From: Streptomyces sp. NBC_01210
GTDB lineage: Bacteria > Actinomycetota > Actinomycetes > Streptomycetales > Streptomycetaceae
NCBI RefSeq assembly: GCF_036010325.1
Contig: NZ_CP108549.1
Coordinates: 8,246,001 to 8,310,000, forward strand
Reading direction: 5' to 3'
Length of the DNA: 64,000 bases
The translations under genes were made by a program, and so were the position numbers. Shown piece after piece: positions 1-9,562 of the stretch (its first letter is position 1; each line of letters starts with the position of its first letter). A model generated the notes under the pieces. That model was given only the letters and a program-made list of their open reading frames with translations. It had not been told where the DNA came from and did no database searches.

Positions 1-532
1 TCGAGACGTCGCCGAACCGGCCGATCTGCTCGACGAAGCCGAAGTCGTCGACCCGTTCCGTGCCGATCGGTTCGGCCGGGGCGTGCACCAGGACCGGCAC
101 TCCCGTCTCGGCGGCCAGTGCGAAGAAGGAGTCGGCTCGCGGAGAGCCGAGCAACTCGCCGTGGACACTGGATGTGGTGATCAGGCCGACGAAGGCGGGG
201 TCCGCCAGCGTCTCGCGTACCCCATCCAGGTGATCGTCGTCGCCGAACGGGTTGGCGTACACATACCCGCGCAGCTGGTCGGGGAAGGATGCGATCAGGC
301 CCGACATCCAGTCGTGGAAGCCGCGCAGCCGGTCCCGTGGTTGCGCGTAGTTGTCGACGCCCGGGACTCGCGCCATCGCGCCGGCGCCGACCGGACTGCC
401 GATGATGGTGAGGTCGATCCCGGCCTCGGCACGGGCGGCGAGCATGCCGTCGACGTCGGTCAGGCTGGGGGGCATGGGGAAGCGTCGGGCTGCCTCCGGT
501 GGGGACAGATGCCCGTGGATATCGATGATCAT
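1..532 (-). CDS. Amidohydrolase-family metal-dependent hydrolase, 3' end cut by window edge
   Basis: The minus frame opens with MIIDIHGHLSPPEAARRF. The D-I-H-G-H segment is the N-terminal metal-binding HxH signature of the amidohydrolase_2 (ACMSD-like) family. About 177 residues are visible and the reading continues past base 1, so the catalytic C-terminal half is missing. Later stretches (GYVYANPFGDDD, PVLVHAP) fit the barrel strands of this family. Its ATG overlaps the stop of the upstream dehydrogenase gene in an ATGA, so the two should be translationally coupled. Family knowledge suggests a decarboxylase or hydrolase acting on a small carboxylated substrate, but the substrate is not readable here. 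Confidence 0.8.
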   Translation of the reverse strand, partial: MIIDIHGHLSPPEAARRFPMPPSLTDVDGMLAARAEAGIDLTIIGSPVGAGAMARVPGVDNYAQPRDRLRGFHDWMSGLIASFPDQLRGYVYANPFGDDDHLDGVRETLADPAFVGLITTSSVHGELLGSPRADSFFALAAETGVPVLVHAPAEPIGTERVDDFGFVEQIGRFGDVS

Positions 533-1413
533 GTGCGACTTCCCGGGTTCGGTGTGAGTGCGTGGGCGACCGCGACACAGTCCTCGTCGCCGCGTCCCTG
601 CTCGGTGGCGCGGACGTGGGTCTCCGCGGCTGCGGTGGCGAGCGGAAGCCGCAGTCCGGCCGCCGCGGCCTGGTCCGCGACGAGCATGAGGTCCTTGGCC
701 ATCAGGCGCAGCCGGAAGTCGGGCTTGTCGAAGCGCCCGGCTGCCAGGCGTTTCGACTTGAACGCCATGACCGGCGAGGCGAAGCCGCTGCCGGCGATCG
801 TGCTGAGGACGAGCTTCCGGTCGAGGCCGGCGGCGGCCGCCAACTCGACGGCCTCGGCCAGAGCCTGCACCTCGATCCCCATCAGCAGGTTGAGGAGCAG
901 CTTCATCCGCATGCCGGAACCGAGTTCGCCGAGGTGGACGACCTCCTTGCCCAGCAGCTCGAGCAGCGGCCGCCCCGCGGTGAAGACCCGCTCCTCGCCG
1001 CCGACGAAGAGGCGCAGCTCGCCGGTGCGGGCGTGCTCCCGGTTGCCGAGCATGCCGACGTCCAGAACGGAGTGCGTGTCACCGGTGAGGCGGACGACCT
1101 CGTCGGGGGCGACTGTGCTGGCGCAGACCAGGGCGCCGGGGTACGGGCCCCCGGCCAGGACCCCGTCCGGTCCCCGCAGCACGGCTCCGAGGGCTTCGCC
1201 GTCGGCCACGGTGCAGATGGCAGCGCTCGTGCCCTCGACGGCATCGGCCGGATGGGCTGCGGCGAAGGCGCCGGCCTGGGCGAGCGGCGCGGTCCGCTCC
1301 GCGGTGCGGTTCCAGACCCGTACCTGAATGCCCTGGTCAAGAAGTCGGGTGGCCAGGCCGGTTCCCATCGTGCCGAGACCGAGGACGGCGACCGGGCCGT
1401 CGGGGCGCTTCAT
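529..1413 (-). CDS. NAD(P)-dependent dehydrogenase of the 3-hydroxyisobutyrate dehydrogenase family
   Basis: A 294-residue protein that starts MKRPDGPVAVLGLGTMGTGL. The G-L-G-x-M-G-x-G pattern is the Rossmann nucleotide-binding loop of beta-hydroxyacid dehydrogenases. GSGMRMKLLLNLLMG carries the conserved lysine of the catalytic helix, and the C-terminal helical domain is complete. I chose the ATG at 1413 because GGGAGGG stands just before it; the open frame runs further upstream over the next gene without such support. It likely reduces or oxidises a short hydroxyacid or imine. It is the middle gene of a three-gene operon with ATGA overlaps on both sides. Confidence 0.85.
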   Translation of the reverse strand: MKRPDGPVAVLGLGTMGTGLATRLLDQGIQVRVWNRTAERTAPLAQAGAFAAAHPADAVEGTSAAICTVADGEALGAVLRGPDGVLAGGPYPGALVCASTVAPDEVVRLTGDTHSVLDVGMLGNREHARTGELRLFVGGEERVFTAGRPLLELLGKEVVHLGELGSGMRMKLLLNLLMGIEVQALAEAVELAAAAGLDRKLVLSTIAGSGFASPVMAFKSKRLAAGRFDKPDFRLRLMAKDLMLVADQAAAAGLRLPLATAAAETHVRATEQGRGDEDCVAVAHALTPNPGSRT

Positions 1414-1748
1414 GCCTTCCCTCCCACGGTCTCCTGAATGACCCGGAACCGCAGCGACTGGGTCTCGTCGACCCACTCGCGCAGCGGAGCCACCAGTGCG
1501 CGGTGGTCCTCGCCCTGCTGCCAGGCGAAGAAGTGCTCGGGCGTCTCCCACTCGCTGGTGATCACCCACTGCCGGGATCCGTCGAGCGGTTCGCCCAGTC
1601 GGTCGATGAGGTGTCCGGGGACGCGGGCGACGGACTTGCGTATTCGCTCGTACACGTCCAGGAACCCTTGCTCGCCGCCCTCGATGACGTGGACCGCGTA
1701 CACCACGGACAGTCGCTCGGCCGATTGGCCCTTCTGCGCAGTGCTCAT
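1410..1748 (-). CDS. Antibiotic biosynthesis monooxygenase (ABM)-fold small protein
   Basis: A 112-residue protein. LSVVYAVHVIEGGEQGFLDVYERI, a central QWVITSEWETPEHFFAW and a C-terminal strand give the ferredoxin-like ABM fold. Members are dimeric oxygenases or heme/quinone-modifying enzymes without bound cofactor. The ATG at 1748 has GGAGGAG seven bases upstream. Its stop overlaps the next start, so it heads the operon with the dehydrogenase and amidohydrolase. The three together look like a small catabolic or tailoring set; the substrate is unknown. Confidence 0.75.
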   Translation of the reverse strand: MSTAQKGQSAERLSVVYAVHVIEGGEQGFLDVYERIRKSVARVPGHLIDRLGEPLDGSRQWVITSEWETPEHFFAWQQGEDHRALVAPLREWVDETQSLRFRVIQETVGGKA

Positions 1749-2124
1749 GTCTCCTCCTGATGGTGAGATCTGGCAGAACACGACTCCAACCGACTCATGG
1801 CTCCCGTGGCCACGCAACTCCGAAGTGGGGACAGCCCAACGGGGAGAAGGGCTCCCCGACGGTTGCTAGCCCGTACGGGTGAGAATCGAACGGCCCTTTT
1901 CGGAGGCGGTCCTGGACGCCTGACACCCCCTCAAGGGGGACCCGCTTGATCCTTGACGATCAGTTGCGGCCACCCTGCCGCGACGCCGGCTCGTCCCGGA
2001 GGACGGCAGGCCGGCGACGCACGCTGAATCGAGGCCAGGGAGCTTGCGCGAAATTCCTGTGCTGCGGTGATGCTGGAGCCCCCAGCGCGCCGGTGACGGC
2101 GCGCCTTCGGCTGGGGCGACCGGG
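1749..2124. other. Non-coding stretch between the ABM operon and the SulP remnant
   Basis: No frame here has a believable start, ribosome site and protein-like composition. The promoter of the three-gene minus-strand operon should lie close to 1749-1850. Nothing else was recognised. Confidence 0.4.
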
Positions 2125-2669
<545 letters not shown>

Positions 2670-2670
<1 letters not shown>

Positions 2671-3524
2671 TGACCCTGCGGGCCTTGCTCATCGAGGACG
2701 ACGAGACGATCGCCGAACCCCTTGTGGAGGGCCTCGGCCGCTACGGCCTGACGGTGGGCCATGTGTCCACGGGCGCCGCCGGGCTGCAAGGCCCGTACGG
2801 CGACATCGTGCTGCTTGATCTGGGGCTGCCCGATATGGATGGCATCGACGTCTGCCGCGGCATCCGCCAGGTCTCCGACGTGCCGATCATCATGCTCACC
2901 GCACGAGGAACGGAGGCCGACCGGGTGCTGGGCCTGGAGCTGGGCGCCGACGACTACCTGGCGAAACCGGTCAGCATCCGGGAGTTGATCGCACGCATCC
3001 GGGCCGTGACCCGCCGCACCGCAGCATGGTCGGGTGCCGCGCCTGCCGCGCCTGCCGCGGAAGCCGCCAACGGTGCCGGGGCCTTACCGCGGGCGGCTGT
3101 GGCGACCCCGCCCGCCACAGCACCCGACTGGGGGTTGGGGGCATCTGCGTGGCAGGACCCCGAACCCTCGCCCGTACCCGGACGCATAGCGCCGCAGTCC
3201 TCCCCGACCGGGGCGCTGGTCGTCGACCGCCGCACCCGCGAGGTCTGGATCGGGGAAAGGCCGATCATCCTCACCCCCAAGGAGTTCGATCTGCTGGCCC
3301 TCCTGGCCGAGGACCCCGGGGCGGTCTACTCGCGCCAGGAGATCCTTGACCGGGTCTGGGATCTGCACTTCCACGGCCCCACCAAAACCCTGGACGTCCA
3401 TGTCGCCACGCTGCGGCGCAAGTTGGGTGACCCGGCCTGGATCCAGACCTTGCGCGGGGTGGGCCTGCGCCTCGCCGTACGCCCCCGCACCGACACCAAC
3501 CACCCGGAATCACAGCCCCGATGA
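2670..3524 (+). CDS. OmpR/PhoB-family response regulator
   Basis: A 284-residue DNA-binding regulator starting MTLRALLIEDDETIAEPL. The receiver domain spans residues 1-118 with acidic pocket D10/D11, phosphoacceptor D50 (DIVLLDLGLPDMDG) and K99 (YLAKP). A proline/alanine-rich linker of about 70 residues is unusually long. The winged-helix output domain fills the last 90 residues (ILTPKEFDLLALLAEDPGAV, then TLDVHVATLRRKLG). Its stop overlaps the kinase start in ATGA, so the two form one transcription unit. The gene begins within the first codons of the divergent SulP remnant, and no spacer for a normal promoter remains on that side. Confidence 0.93.
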
Positions 3525-4972
3525 CACGCCGACTGCTGCTCAGCTATCTGACCCTCGCGGCCCTCGTCCTCATCTGCCTGGAGTTCCCACTTGGCTACGT
3601 CTACACCCGGGCCGAGCGTGAGCGCGCCACCAACGCCGCCACGGAAGAAGCGGAATCGGTCGCCGACTACGCTGCCCTCTCCCTCGCCTACGGCCGTCCC
3701 GAGGAACTCGCCGAACGCGTCGACGTCTGCGCAGAACGCATCGGTGGCCGACTCCTGGTTGTGGACAGCCGTGGCACCCTGCTCGCCACCTCGCACCCAC
3801 TCAGCCGCGACCAGCAGGCCGGCCTCGCCCAGCACCCGGAGATCGCTGCCGCGCTGCTCGGTGGTGACGGAGCCAACGTACGCACCTCCACCATCGGCGG
3901 CGTCCAGTGGCTCTCGGTCGCCGTTCCGGTACGGCACGGTGCGACGCTTCACGGCGCCGTACGCCTCACTGTCCCCACCGACGCGATCGCGAACAACGTC
4001 CACCGGGTGTGGCTTGTGCTGGGACTTGGCGGGCTCGGGGTGCTGGCCGTCGTAACCATGGCAGCCTTCGCGCTGGCCCGCTGGATTGGCCGCCCGATCC
4101 TCGAACTGGAGCGCGCCGCCCGCACCTTGGCCGGCGGCAGCCTCTCCACCCCGGCCTCCGTCACCACAGGACCGCCCGAAGTACGCAGCCTGGCCGCCAC
4201 TTTCAACCGCACGGCCGCCCTGCTGGAGCATCTGCTCGCTGCACAGAGCGCCTTCGCGGGCGAGGCGTCCCACCAGTTGAAGACCCCGCTTGCCGCGCTG
4301 CGGCTGCGCCTGGACAACATGGAACCCGGTATCCCGCCCCAAATGCGCGGCAACCTGAACGCGGCGATGACCGAGACCGACAGGCTGGCCAGAATGGTCG
4401 AGGGCCTCCTCGCCTTCGCCCGGATGGAGGAGACCGCGCTCACGCCTGAACCCGTCGACCTGGACCGGGTACTGCAGGACCGCACCCTCGCCTGGTCCGG
4501 GCTGTACGCCCGGGAGGGCGTCCGCCTCGTCCTCAAGGGCAATCCGGTCGGCACCGCCCTCGCGGTGCCTGGCGCCCTCGAGCAGATTCTGGACAACCTG
4601 CTCTCCAACGCCCTGCGCGTCGCCTCCCCGCGCAGCATGGTGACCGTTTCCCGGTGGCTCTCGGCCACGGCGGCGGAGCTGCACGTCGAAGACCAGGGCC
4701 CCGGTATGACCGCCGAACAACGCAGCCGCGCGTTCGACCGCTTCTGGCGCGCCCCCGACGCCCCCAAGGGCGGCACCGGCCTCGCCCTCGTTCAGCGCCT
4801 CACCCTGGCCAGTGGCGGCGAGGCCCTGCTCCTCCCCGCCCCGGGCGGCGGCCTCAGGGCCGTCATCCGCCTCCAGCCCGCGACGTCCCGCCGCTCCGGC
4901 GGCCTGCCGAGCCTCCCGCACCCCCGCCGCCGCCCGGCGGTAGGCGCGTGTACGGCTGCGGGGAAGCGGTGA
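3521..4972 (+). CDS. Membrane sensor histidine kinase partner of the upstream regulator
   Basis: A 483-residue protein with an N-terminal transmembrane helix (residues 4-27), an extracytoplasmic sensor of about 130 residues, a second helix near residue 170, a HAMP linker, then the kinase core. The H-box reads FAGEASHQLKTPLAAL, the N-box ILDNLLSNALR, the G1 box DQGPG, and the G2 box GGTGLALV. It autophosphorylates on the H-box histidine and passes phosphate to D50 of the regulator. The last 25 residues are a Pro/Arg-rich tail of low complexity. The signal is unknown; the sensor is typical of small envelope-stress kinases in actinomycetes. Confidence 0.93.
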   Translation: MTRRLLLSYLTLAALVLICLEFPLGYVYTRAERERATNAATEEAESVADYAALSLAYGRPEELAERVDVCAERIGGRLLVVDSRGTLLATSHPLSRDQQAGLAQHPEIAAALLGGDGANVRTSTIGGVQWLSVAVPVRHGATLHGAVRLTVPTDAIANNVHRVWLVLGLGGLGVLAVVTMAAFALARWIGRPILELERAARTLAGGSLSTPASVTTGPPEVRSLAATFNRTAALLEHLLAAQSAFAGEASHQLKTPLAALRLRLDNMEPGIPPQMRGNLNAAMTETDRLARMVEGLLAFARMEETALTPEPVDLDRVLQDRTLAWSGLYAREGVRLVLKGNPVGTALAVPGALEQILDNLLSNALRVASPRSMVTVSRWLSATAAELHVEDQGPGMTAEQRSRAFDRFWRAPDAPKGGTGLALVQRLTLASGGEALLLPAPGGGLRAVIRLQPATSRRSGGLPSLPHPRRRPAVGACTAAGKR

Positions 4973-5135
4973 AAACGGCCCGTCGCCGAACGCGATTGCC
5001 CGGCCCCGGTCCTGGGGTCGGCGTACAGGTCCAGACGCCGCCTCGCGCCCACGTCCCGGCCCGACCGACGCGGTGCGGGGCACGCCGTCGGTCCCCGCGC
5101 ACAAGCGGCCGCGGTGGAATCGAGGTGACGGCCGC

Positions 5136-6296
5136 CTACCGCTCGCTGCTGTGGTCACGTGCCCCTTTGCCGCTCAAGTCTGCAGGCAGACGCTCGATCG
5201 CCACCATGGCAGCGTCGTCGTCCAGATATCCGCCTGCATGGCTGAGCAGGTCGTTGCACAGGTAACTCAGGAGGGCGCGAGGTCCCTCGCCGGACCAGAC
5301 GGTCACCCGTTCAGCCAGGGGGTAGAACGTGCCGGCCTTGTCGCGGGCCTCGATGACACCGTCCGTGTAGAGCAGGACGATGTCGCCGACCTCGAAGGCA
5401 AAGACTTCGGCGGCGAAGGCGGCCTCCACGAATTCGGTGAGGCCCAGTGGCGGTGCCGGGCGGCGAACTTCCAGTGGGGTGACCTGGCCATCACGCAGCA
5501 GCAGGGGTGGAGGGTGGCCACAGTTGATCACGTGCAGGGCCGACTCGTCGTCGGGGACGTCGAGCACAGCAGCGGTGATGAATGTTTCGCTGTAATCCTC
5601 CATGTCGCTTCCAGGGGCTCCGAGGTCGGTCGGGTCCGAGGAGACGGTTCGCTCCAGATAGGCCACCAACACCGGCAGGTCGGCCTGCTGGTGGGCGGCG
5701 GCCCGGAAGGCGCCGAGGAGGAGAGCGGCGTCTCCGATCGCCTCCAGGCCCTTGCCCCGCACGTCACCGATGATGAGCCTGGTTCCCTGGGCTGTGCGGG
5801 CGGCGGCATACAGGTCGCCGCCGATCTGCGCCTCGGCTTCGGCGGCCAGATACACGGAGGCGATGCGCAACGAGCCGATCCGGTGGGGAAGCGGCCGCAG
5901 CACCACTTCCTGTGCCGCCTGCGCCACCCAGCGCAGCTGGGTCAGTTCCTTCTCGTGCCGTTCCCGCAGATGGGCGAGGAAGGTCACGAACACCGAGATC
6001 AGGATCAGAGCGATGACCTGGAAGGTGTGGTTCAGGTCGGTGAGGCTGGTGCGCAACATCGCGACCACGGCCTGAGCCAATACGGCTACCGCGCCGACGA
6101 GGCCCGTCGTCCGAGGACCGGCGAAAGACGCCGTGATAGCGGGAGCGGCGACCAGGAAGGGGCCGAGGTGGACGTCAGGCGGAGCCAGGATGTCGACCAC
6201 CGTGACGATCGCGATCAGCGCGAGCGGTACCGCAACCAGCACATGCCCCTGCTTCCATGACCAGCGCTCATCCCCAGGGAGTCGTCGAGAGCCCAT
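5136..6296 (-). CDS. Membrane-anchored SpoIIE-family PP2C phosphatase
   Basis: A 386-residue protein using the ATG at 6296 (MGSRRLPGDERWSW). Residues about 18-125 hold four hydrophobic segments. The C-terminal 240 residues are a SpoIIE domain with metal-site motifs QIGGDLY, VRGKGLEA and YTDGVIEARD. Such enzymes dephosphorylate STAS anti-anti-sigma factors and so release sigma factors. Upstream in-frame sequence lacks a ribosome site and is Arg/Ala-rich, so the longer start is unlikely. It is monocistronic and converges with the kinase gene across about 160 bp. Confidence 0.88.
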   Translation of the reverse strand: MGSRRLPGDERWSWKQGHVLVAVPLALIAIVTVVDILAPPDVHLGPFLVAAPAITASFAGPRTTGLVGAVAVLAQAVVAMLRTSLTDLNHTFQVIALILISVFVTFLAHLRERHEKELTQLRWVAQAAQEVVLRPLPHRIGSLRIASVYLAAEAEAQIGGDLYAAARTAQGTRLIIGDVRGKGLEAIGDAALLLGAFRAAAHQQADLPVLVAYLERTVSSDPTDLGAPGSDMEDYSETFITAAVLDVPDDESALHVINCGHPPPLLLRDGQVTPLEVRRPAPPLGLTEFVEAAFAAEVFAFEVGDIVLLYTDGVIEARDKAGTFYPLAERVTVWSGEGPRALLSYLCNDLLSHAGGYLDDDAAMVAIERLPADLSGKGARDHSSER

Positions 6297-6481
6297 GAAC
6301 CCTGAATACACCGCACCACGGCCGAGCGCTGAGCGCCCTGCCGTGGTGTGCTGCGGGAGCGCCGCACTCCGAGCGACCCGGCCGAGCCGAGAGGCGAGCT
6401 GCGTCCTCGCTGTCGGGCTCGCCCGCACGGCCGCTGAGGGGCACAAGGGTGCGGCACTGACGGTGTCTCTCGCCGGGCTCG

Positions 6482-7684
6482 CTACGCCTGGCCCGCGTGC
6501 AGGCTCTCCAGGCGCCGCTGGAGCACCTGCAGCGCCCCGCGCTGACGGCCCGGGACACCCTGGCGCAGCCTGACGAGCGCCGGCGCGAGTGAGCGTGCCC
6601 GGGGCAGATCGCGGATCTGTTCCCACTGGTGGTGGGCCCGGTCGACCGCCCCTTCAACATCGGGATCGTCCGGGGCCTGCCGACGTGTCAGCCGGGCTTC
6701 GGCGGCGGCCATCCACAACTCGCAGCTGAGACCGGGATCCCGGGCGAGCCGGGCGAGATCGGCCCGGACCTCCAGCCAGTGGATGGCCTGCACCGAGCCG
6801 GGGCCGTGGGTCCGTAGCTCCTGCTGTTCCCAGGCCGAGGCCGCCGCCGCGGCCTCGGCGTGCCGCCCGGCCTGCGCGGCGGCGAGAATCGCCGGATGCG
6901 GGTCGGACGCCACCGCGGCCCGCGCGGCCGGGACGCTCGCGGGCGGAGGAGTGCCCCTCGTGAGCAGCAGCGCGTCGTCGGTGCCGGCCCGCGCCGCGGC
7001 CTGTTCGTGCAGCGTGGCACGGTCCGGCCGTGCGCCGCTGCGCCAGATCGCCGCGCACGCCTTCAGATAGGCGGGGTCCGCGGTCCCGCGGCGTGGGGAC
7101 GCCGGCGCGATACGGCCGTAGAGACGGACGCCATGCCCGAGGGCGAGGCCTTGCGCCGCGATGTGCTGCCATGCCTGGGCATCGGCGACCAGATCGACGA
7201 CCACGGTCGTGGTGTCCGGACGCCGGATCGCCAGTTCGCCCGCGAGCCAGTGCCAGGGAAGCGCCGTGTAGCGCATGGTCGTGGGTGTCGTCCGGGCGAG
7301 CGCGAGATGCAGGAGCCGCTGCCTGCGGTCCAGCTGCAGCTGCCCGGCGATGTACAGGGACAGCGGCCCTTCCGCGGTCGCGGTGGCCCGGATCCGGGTG
7401 AGTACGGTCTGGGGGTCGAGCGGTTCGGCGAGCTCGATCACGGTCGCGGCCGGTGTGCCCGTCAGCGCGCTGGGCGGTACGGCGGCGAGCGCGGGCAGCA
7501 CCGAACTCGCGTCGATGAGACGGCCCTTGCCGACCGGGGCGGCTGCGATGAGCAGTGCGGTTCCCGGTTCTGCTGTGTCCCCTCCGTTGATCACCACAAC
7601 CAGCACCGTAGCCGACGCCGCCTCGACCGAAGCCGAACCCGAAGCCGAACCCGAAGCCGAATCCGCCCGCAGGGTGCGATACAC
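6482..7684 (-). CDS. Conserved streptomycete hypothetical protein, alpha-helical C-terminus
   Basis: About 400 residues, function unknown. The N-terminal part (ATVLVVVINGGDTAEPGTALLI and so on) looks like an alternating strand/helix domain. The C-terminal third is TPR-like and alanine-rich (AAQAGRHAEAAAAASAWEQQ), ending in RRLESLHAGQA. I remember similar streptomycete proteins but no assigned role. The start is uncertain: GTG at 7684 is offered, the frame stays open to 7759, and a GTG nearer VLVVVINGG is also possible. A Ser-Ala-Ser-Gly repeat encoded by a 12-bp tandem repeat lies just after the chosen start. Confidence 0.6.
   Translation of the reverse strand: MYRTLRADSASGSASGSASVEAASATVLVVVINGGDTAEPGTALLIAAAPVGKGRLIDASSVLPALAAVPPSALTGTPAATVIELAEPLDPQTVLTRIRATATAEGPLSLYIAGQLQLDRRQRLLHLALARTTPTTMRYTALPWHWLAGELAIRRPDTTTVVVDLVADAQAWQHIAAQGLALGHGVRLYGRIAPASPRRGTADPAYLKACAAIWRSGARPDRATLHEQAAARAGTDDALLLTRGTPPPASVPAARAAVASDPHPAILAAAQAGRHAEAAAAASAWEQQELRTHGPGSVQAIHWLEVRADLARLARDPGLSCELWMAAAEARLTRRQAPDDPDVEGAVDRAHHQWEQIRDLPRARSLAPALVRLRQGVPGRQRGALQVLQRRLESLHAGQA
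7629..7664. repeat. 12-bp tandem repeat, three copies
   Basis: The unit GAAGCCGAACCC is present three times, the third with one C-to-T change. On the minus strand it encodes Gly-Ser-Ala-Ser near the N-terminus of the hypothetical protein, probably a flexible leader. Confidence 0.9.
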
Positions 7685-7852
7685 CCTGGCCGAAGGCTTC
7701 CGGCTGCGCGGCCCGCCGGAGCCCACGGCCCGGCACAGCGGCCGGGCGGCAGCGCACACGGGCAGGGCTGTACGAGTCGTACGGCACGCACGCGCCGCCG
7801 TTTCTTGTCATGGCCCTTGCAGGGCGGGGTGCACGCTGCTATTCCACCGGTT

Positions 7853-7865
7853 AGGAAAGTTTCCT
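7853..7865 (+). promoter_or_regulatory. Inverted repeat AGGAAA-G-TTTCCT upstream of the cellulase gene
   Basis: A 13-bp symmetric element 140 bp upstream of the GH5 start. Sites of this look occur before secreted hydrolase genes of streptomycetes and are candidates for sugar-responsive repressor binding. The cognate protein is not in the window. Confidence 0.4.
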
Positions 7866-7906
7866 TCCAGTCGTATCCGTCAGGCAGCCGAATCCGTTGG
7901 TCCGTC

Positions 7907-7934
7907 GTATCCGCCAGTCAGTATCCGCCAGTCA
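7907..7934 (+). repeat. Two perfect 14-bp direct repeats in the cellulase leader
   Basis: GTATCCGCCAGTCA occurs twice head-to-tail. Degenerate copies flank it (near 7873 and 7938), giving a leader with a loose 14-bp or longer periodicity directly before the ribosome site of the GH5 gene. Confidence 0.75.
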
Positions 7935-8004
7935 GTTTCAACCGCCGGTCAGTTCTGTCCGGCAATCAGTCCCGCCCCCACCAGCCCAGGCAAGGGAGAC
8001 CCCC

Positions 8005-9480
8005 ATGAGACCGGCACGGTTCTGGTTACGCTCGCTCGGCGGCGTCGGCACCCTCGGCGCCGCCCTGCTCCTCGGCCTCACCGCAGCGCCCACAGCCCCG
8101 GCCGCCCCTGCGGCGTCCGCGGCCCCGGCAGCTGCCGCCGTCACCCACGAGGCCGAGAACGCGGTCATCTCACAAGGCGTCGTCGAGTCCAATCACGCCG
8201 GCTTCACCGGCACCGGCTTCGTCAACTACAACAACAGCACCGGCAGTTACGTCGAGTGGACGGTCGACGCCGCCCAGGTCGGCAGCACCTCGCTGACCCT
8301 CCGCTACGCCAACGGCACCACCGCCAACCGTCCGATGGACATCACCGTCAACGGCGCCGTCGCCGCCGCCAAGCGCGCCTTCCCCGGCACCGGAGCCTGG
8401 ACCTCCTGGGCCACGACCACCGTCACCGCCGACCTCAAGGCCGGCGCCAATATCATCCGGGCCACCGCAACCACCGCCAACGGCGGCCCCAATGTGGACC
8501 ATCTCGCTGTCGAGACGGGCGGGCCGGCCCCCGGCGGCAAGACCCCCGTCGCGATCAACGGACAGCTCAAGGTCTGCGGCACCAAGCTATGCAACCAGTA
8601 CGGCAAACCCGTTCAGCTGCGCGGCATGAGCACCCACGGTCTGCAGTGGTACAGCCAGTGCGTGACCTCCGGCTCACTCGACGCCCTGGCCACCGACTGG
8701 AACGCCGACGTCCTGCGCATCTCCATGTACATCCAGGAGGGCGGCTACGAGACCAACCCGCGCAAGTTCACCGACCTGGTCCACTCGATCATCGAGCAGG
8801 CCACCGTGCGCGGGCTGTACGCGATCGTCGACTGGCACATGCTCAGTCCCGGCGACCCGAACGTGAACCTCTCCCGCGCCAAGACCTTCTTCACCGAGAT
8901 CTCGCAGCGCCACGCCAACAAGAACAACCTGCTGTACGAGATCGCCAATGAGCCCAGCGGTGTGAGCTGGTCGAAGATCAAGAGCTACGCCGAGCAGCTC
9001 ATTCCGGTCATCCGGCAGAACGACCCGGACACCCCGATCCTGGTCGGCACCCGCGCCTGGTCATCCCTCGGCGTCTCCGAGGACTCGGACGAGACCGAGA
9101 TCGTGAACAACCCGGTCAACGCCGCAAACATCATGTACACGTTCCACTTCTACGCGGCCTCGCACGGCACCGAGTACCTCAATACGCTCTCCCGTGCCGC
9201 CGACAGACTCCCCATGTTCGTCACCGAGTTCGGCACCCAGACCGCCTCCGGCGACGGCGGGAACAACTTCACCAGGGCCCAGCAGTACATCGATCTGATG
9301 GCGAGCAAGAAGATCAGCTGGTCCAACTGGAACTACTCCGACGACGAACGCTCCGGCGCCGTCTTCAAGGTGGGAACCTGCAACAAGAACGGTCCCTGGA
9401 CCGGCACCGGACAGCTCAAGCCCGCCGGTGTCTGGGTCCGCGACCGGGCCAGGACCCCGGACGACTTCCCGACAAGCTGA
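8005..9480 (+). CDS. Secreted CBM35/CBM6-like plus GH5 endoglucanase
   Basis: A 491-residue exported glycoside hydrolase. Residues 1-45 are an arginine-containing signal peptide followed by a long Ala/Pro stretch. Residues 46-172 form a CBM35/CBM6-type carbohydrate-binding module (THEAENAVISQG to NVDHLAVE). The GH5 barrel runs from about 185 to 480, with acid/base E316 in EIANEPSG and nucleophile E408 in FVTEFGTQ. It should cut cellulose or another beta-1,4-glucan outside the cell. The ATG has AGGGAG upstream. It is monocistronic, with a strong terminator 18 bp after the stop and a repeat-rich leader. Confidence 0.92.
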   Translation: MRPARFWLRSLGGVGTLGAALLLGLTAAPTAPAAPAASAAPAAAAVTHEAENAVISQGVVESNHAGFTGTGFVNYNNSTGSYVEWTVDAAQVGSTSLTLRYANGTTANRPMDITVNGAVAAAKRAFPGTGAWTSWATTTVTADLKAGANIIRATATTANGGPNVDHLAVETGGPAPGGKTPVAINGQLKVCGTKLCNQYGKPVQLRGMSTHGLQWYSQCVTSGSLDALATDWNADVLRISMYIQEGGYETNPRKFTDLVHSIIEQATVRGLYAIVDWHMLSPGDPNVNLSRAKTFFTEISQRHANKNNLLYEIANEPSGVSWSKIKSYAEQLIPVIRQNDPDTPILVGTRAWSSLGVSEDSDETEIVNNPVNAANIMYTFHFYAASHGTEYLNTLSRAADRLPMFVTEFGTQTASGDGGNNFTRAQQYIDLMASKKISWSNWNYSDDERSGAVFKVGTCNKNGPWTGTGQLKPAGVWVRDRARTPDDFPTS

Positions 9481-9497
9481 CACCGGCTCCGTATGTA

Positions 9498-9533
9498 CCC
9501 CGCCCGCCCATGTGATCCCATGGGCGGGCGGGG
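9498..9533 (+). terminator. Strong hairpin terminator after the cellulase gene
   Basis: A perfect 15-bp stem (CCCCGCCCGCCCATG and its complement) around a 6-nt loop. No U-tract follows, as is usual in streptomycetes. Confidence 0.85.
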
Positions 9534-9562
9534 CGTACTGAAAGACAGGAGCAGGAGCAGCA

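Noticed and set aside
83..1327. Long plus-strand open frame over the dehydrogenase and amidohydrolase genes
   Set aside because: Arg/Ser/Ala-rich shadow typical of high-GC antisense frames; the minus-strand products have clear family motifs.
1868..1910. tRNA-like T-loop motif (GTTCGATTC on the minus strand), considered as an att site
   Set aside because: The flanking bases do not pair as a T-stem and no D or anticodon arm can be drawn.
6654..7811. Alternative 385-codon minus frame over the hypothetical at 6482-7684
   Set aside because: Arg/Pro/Ala-rich with no normal residue balance; the chosen frame has alternating hydrophobic pattern and a family-like C-terminus.
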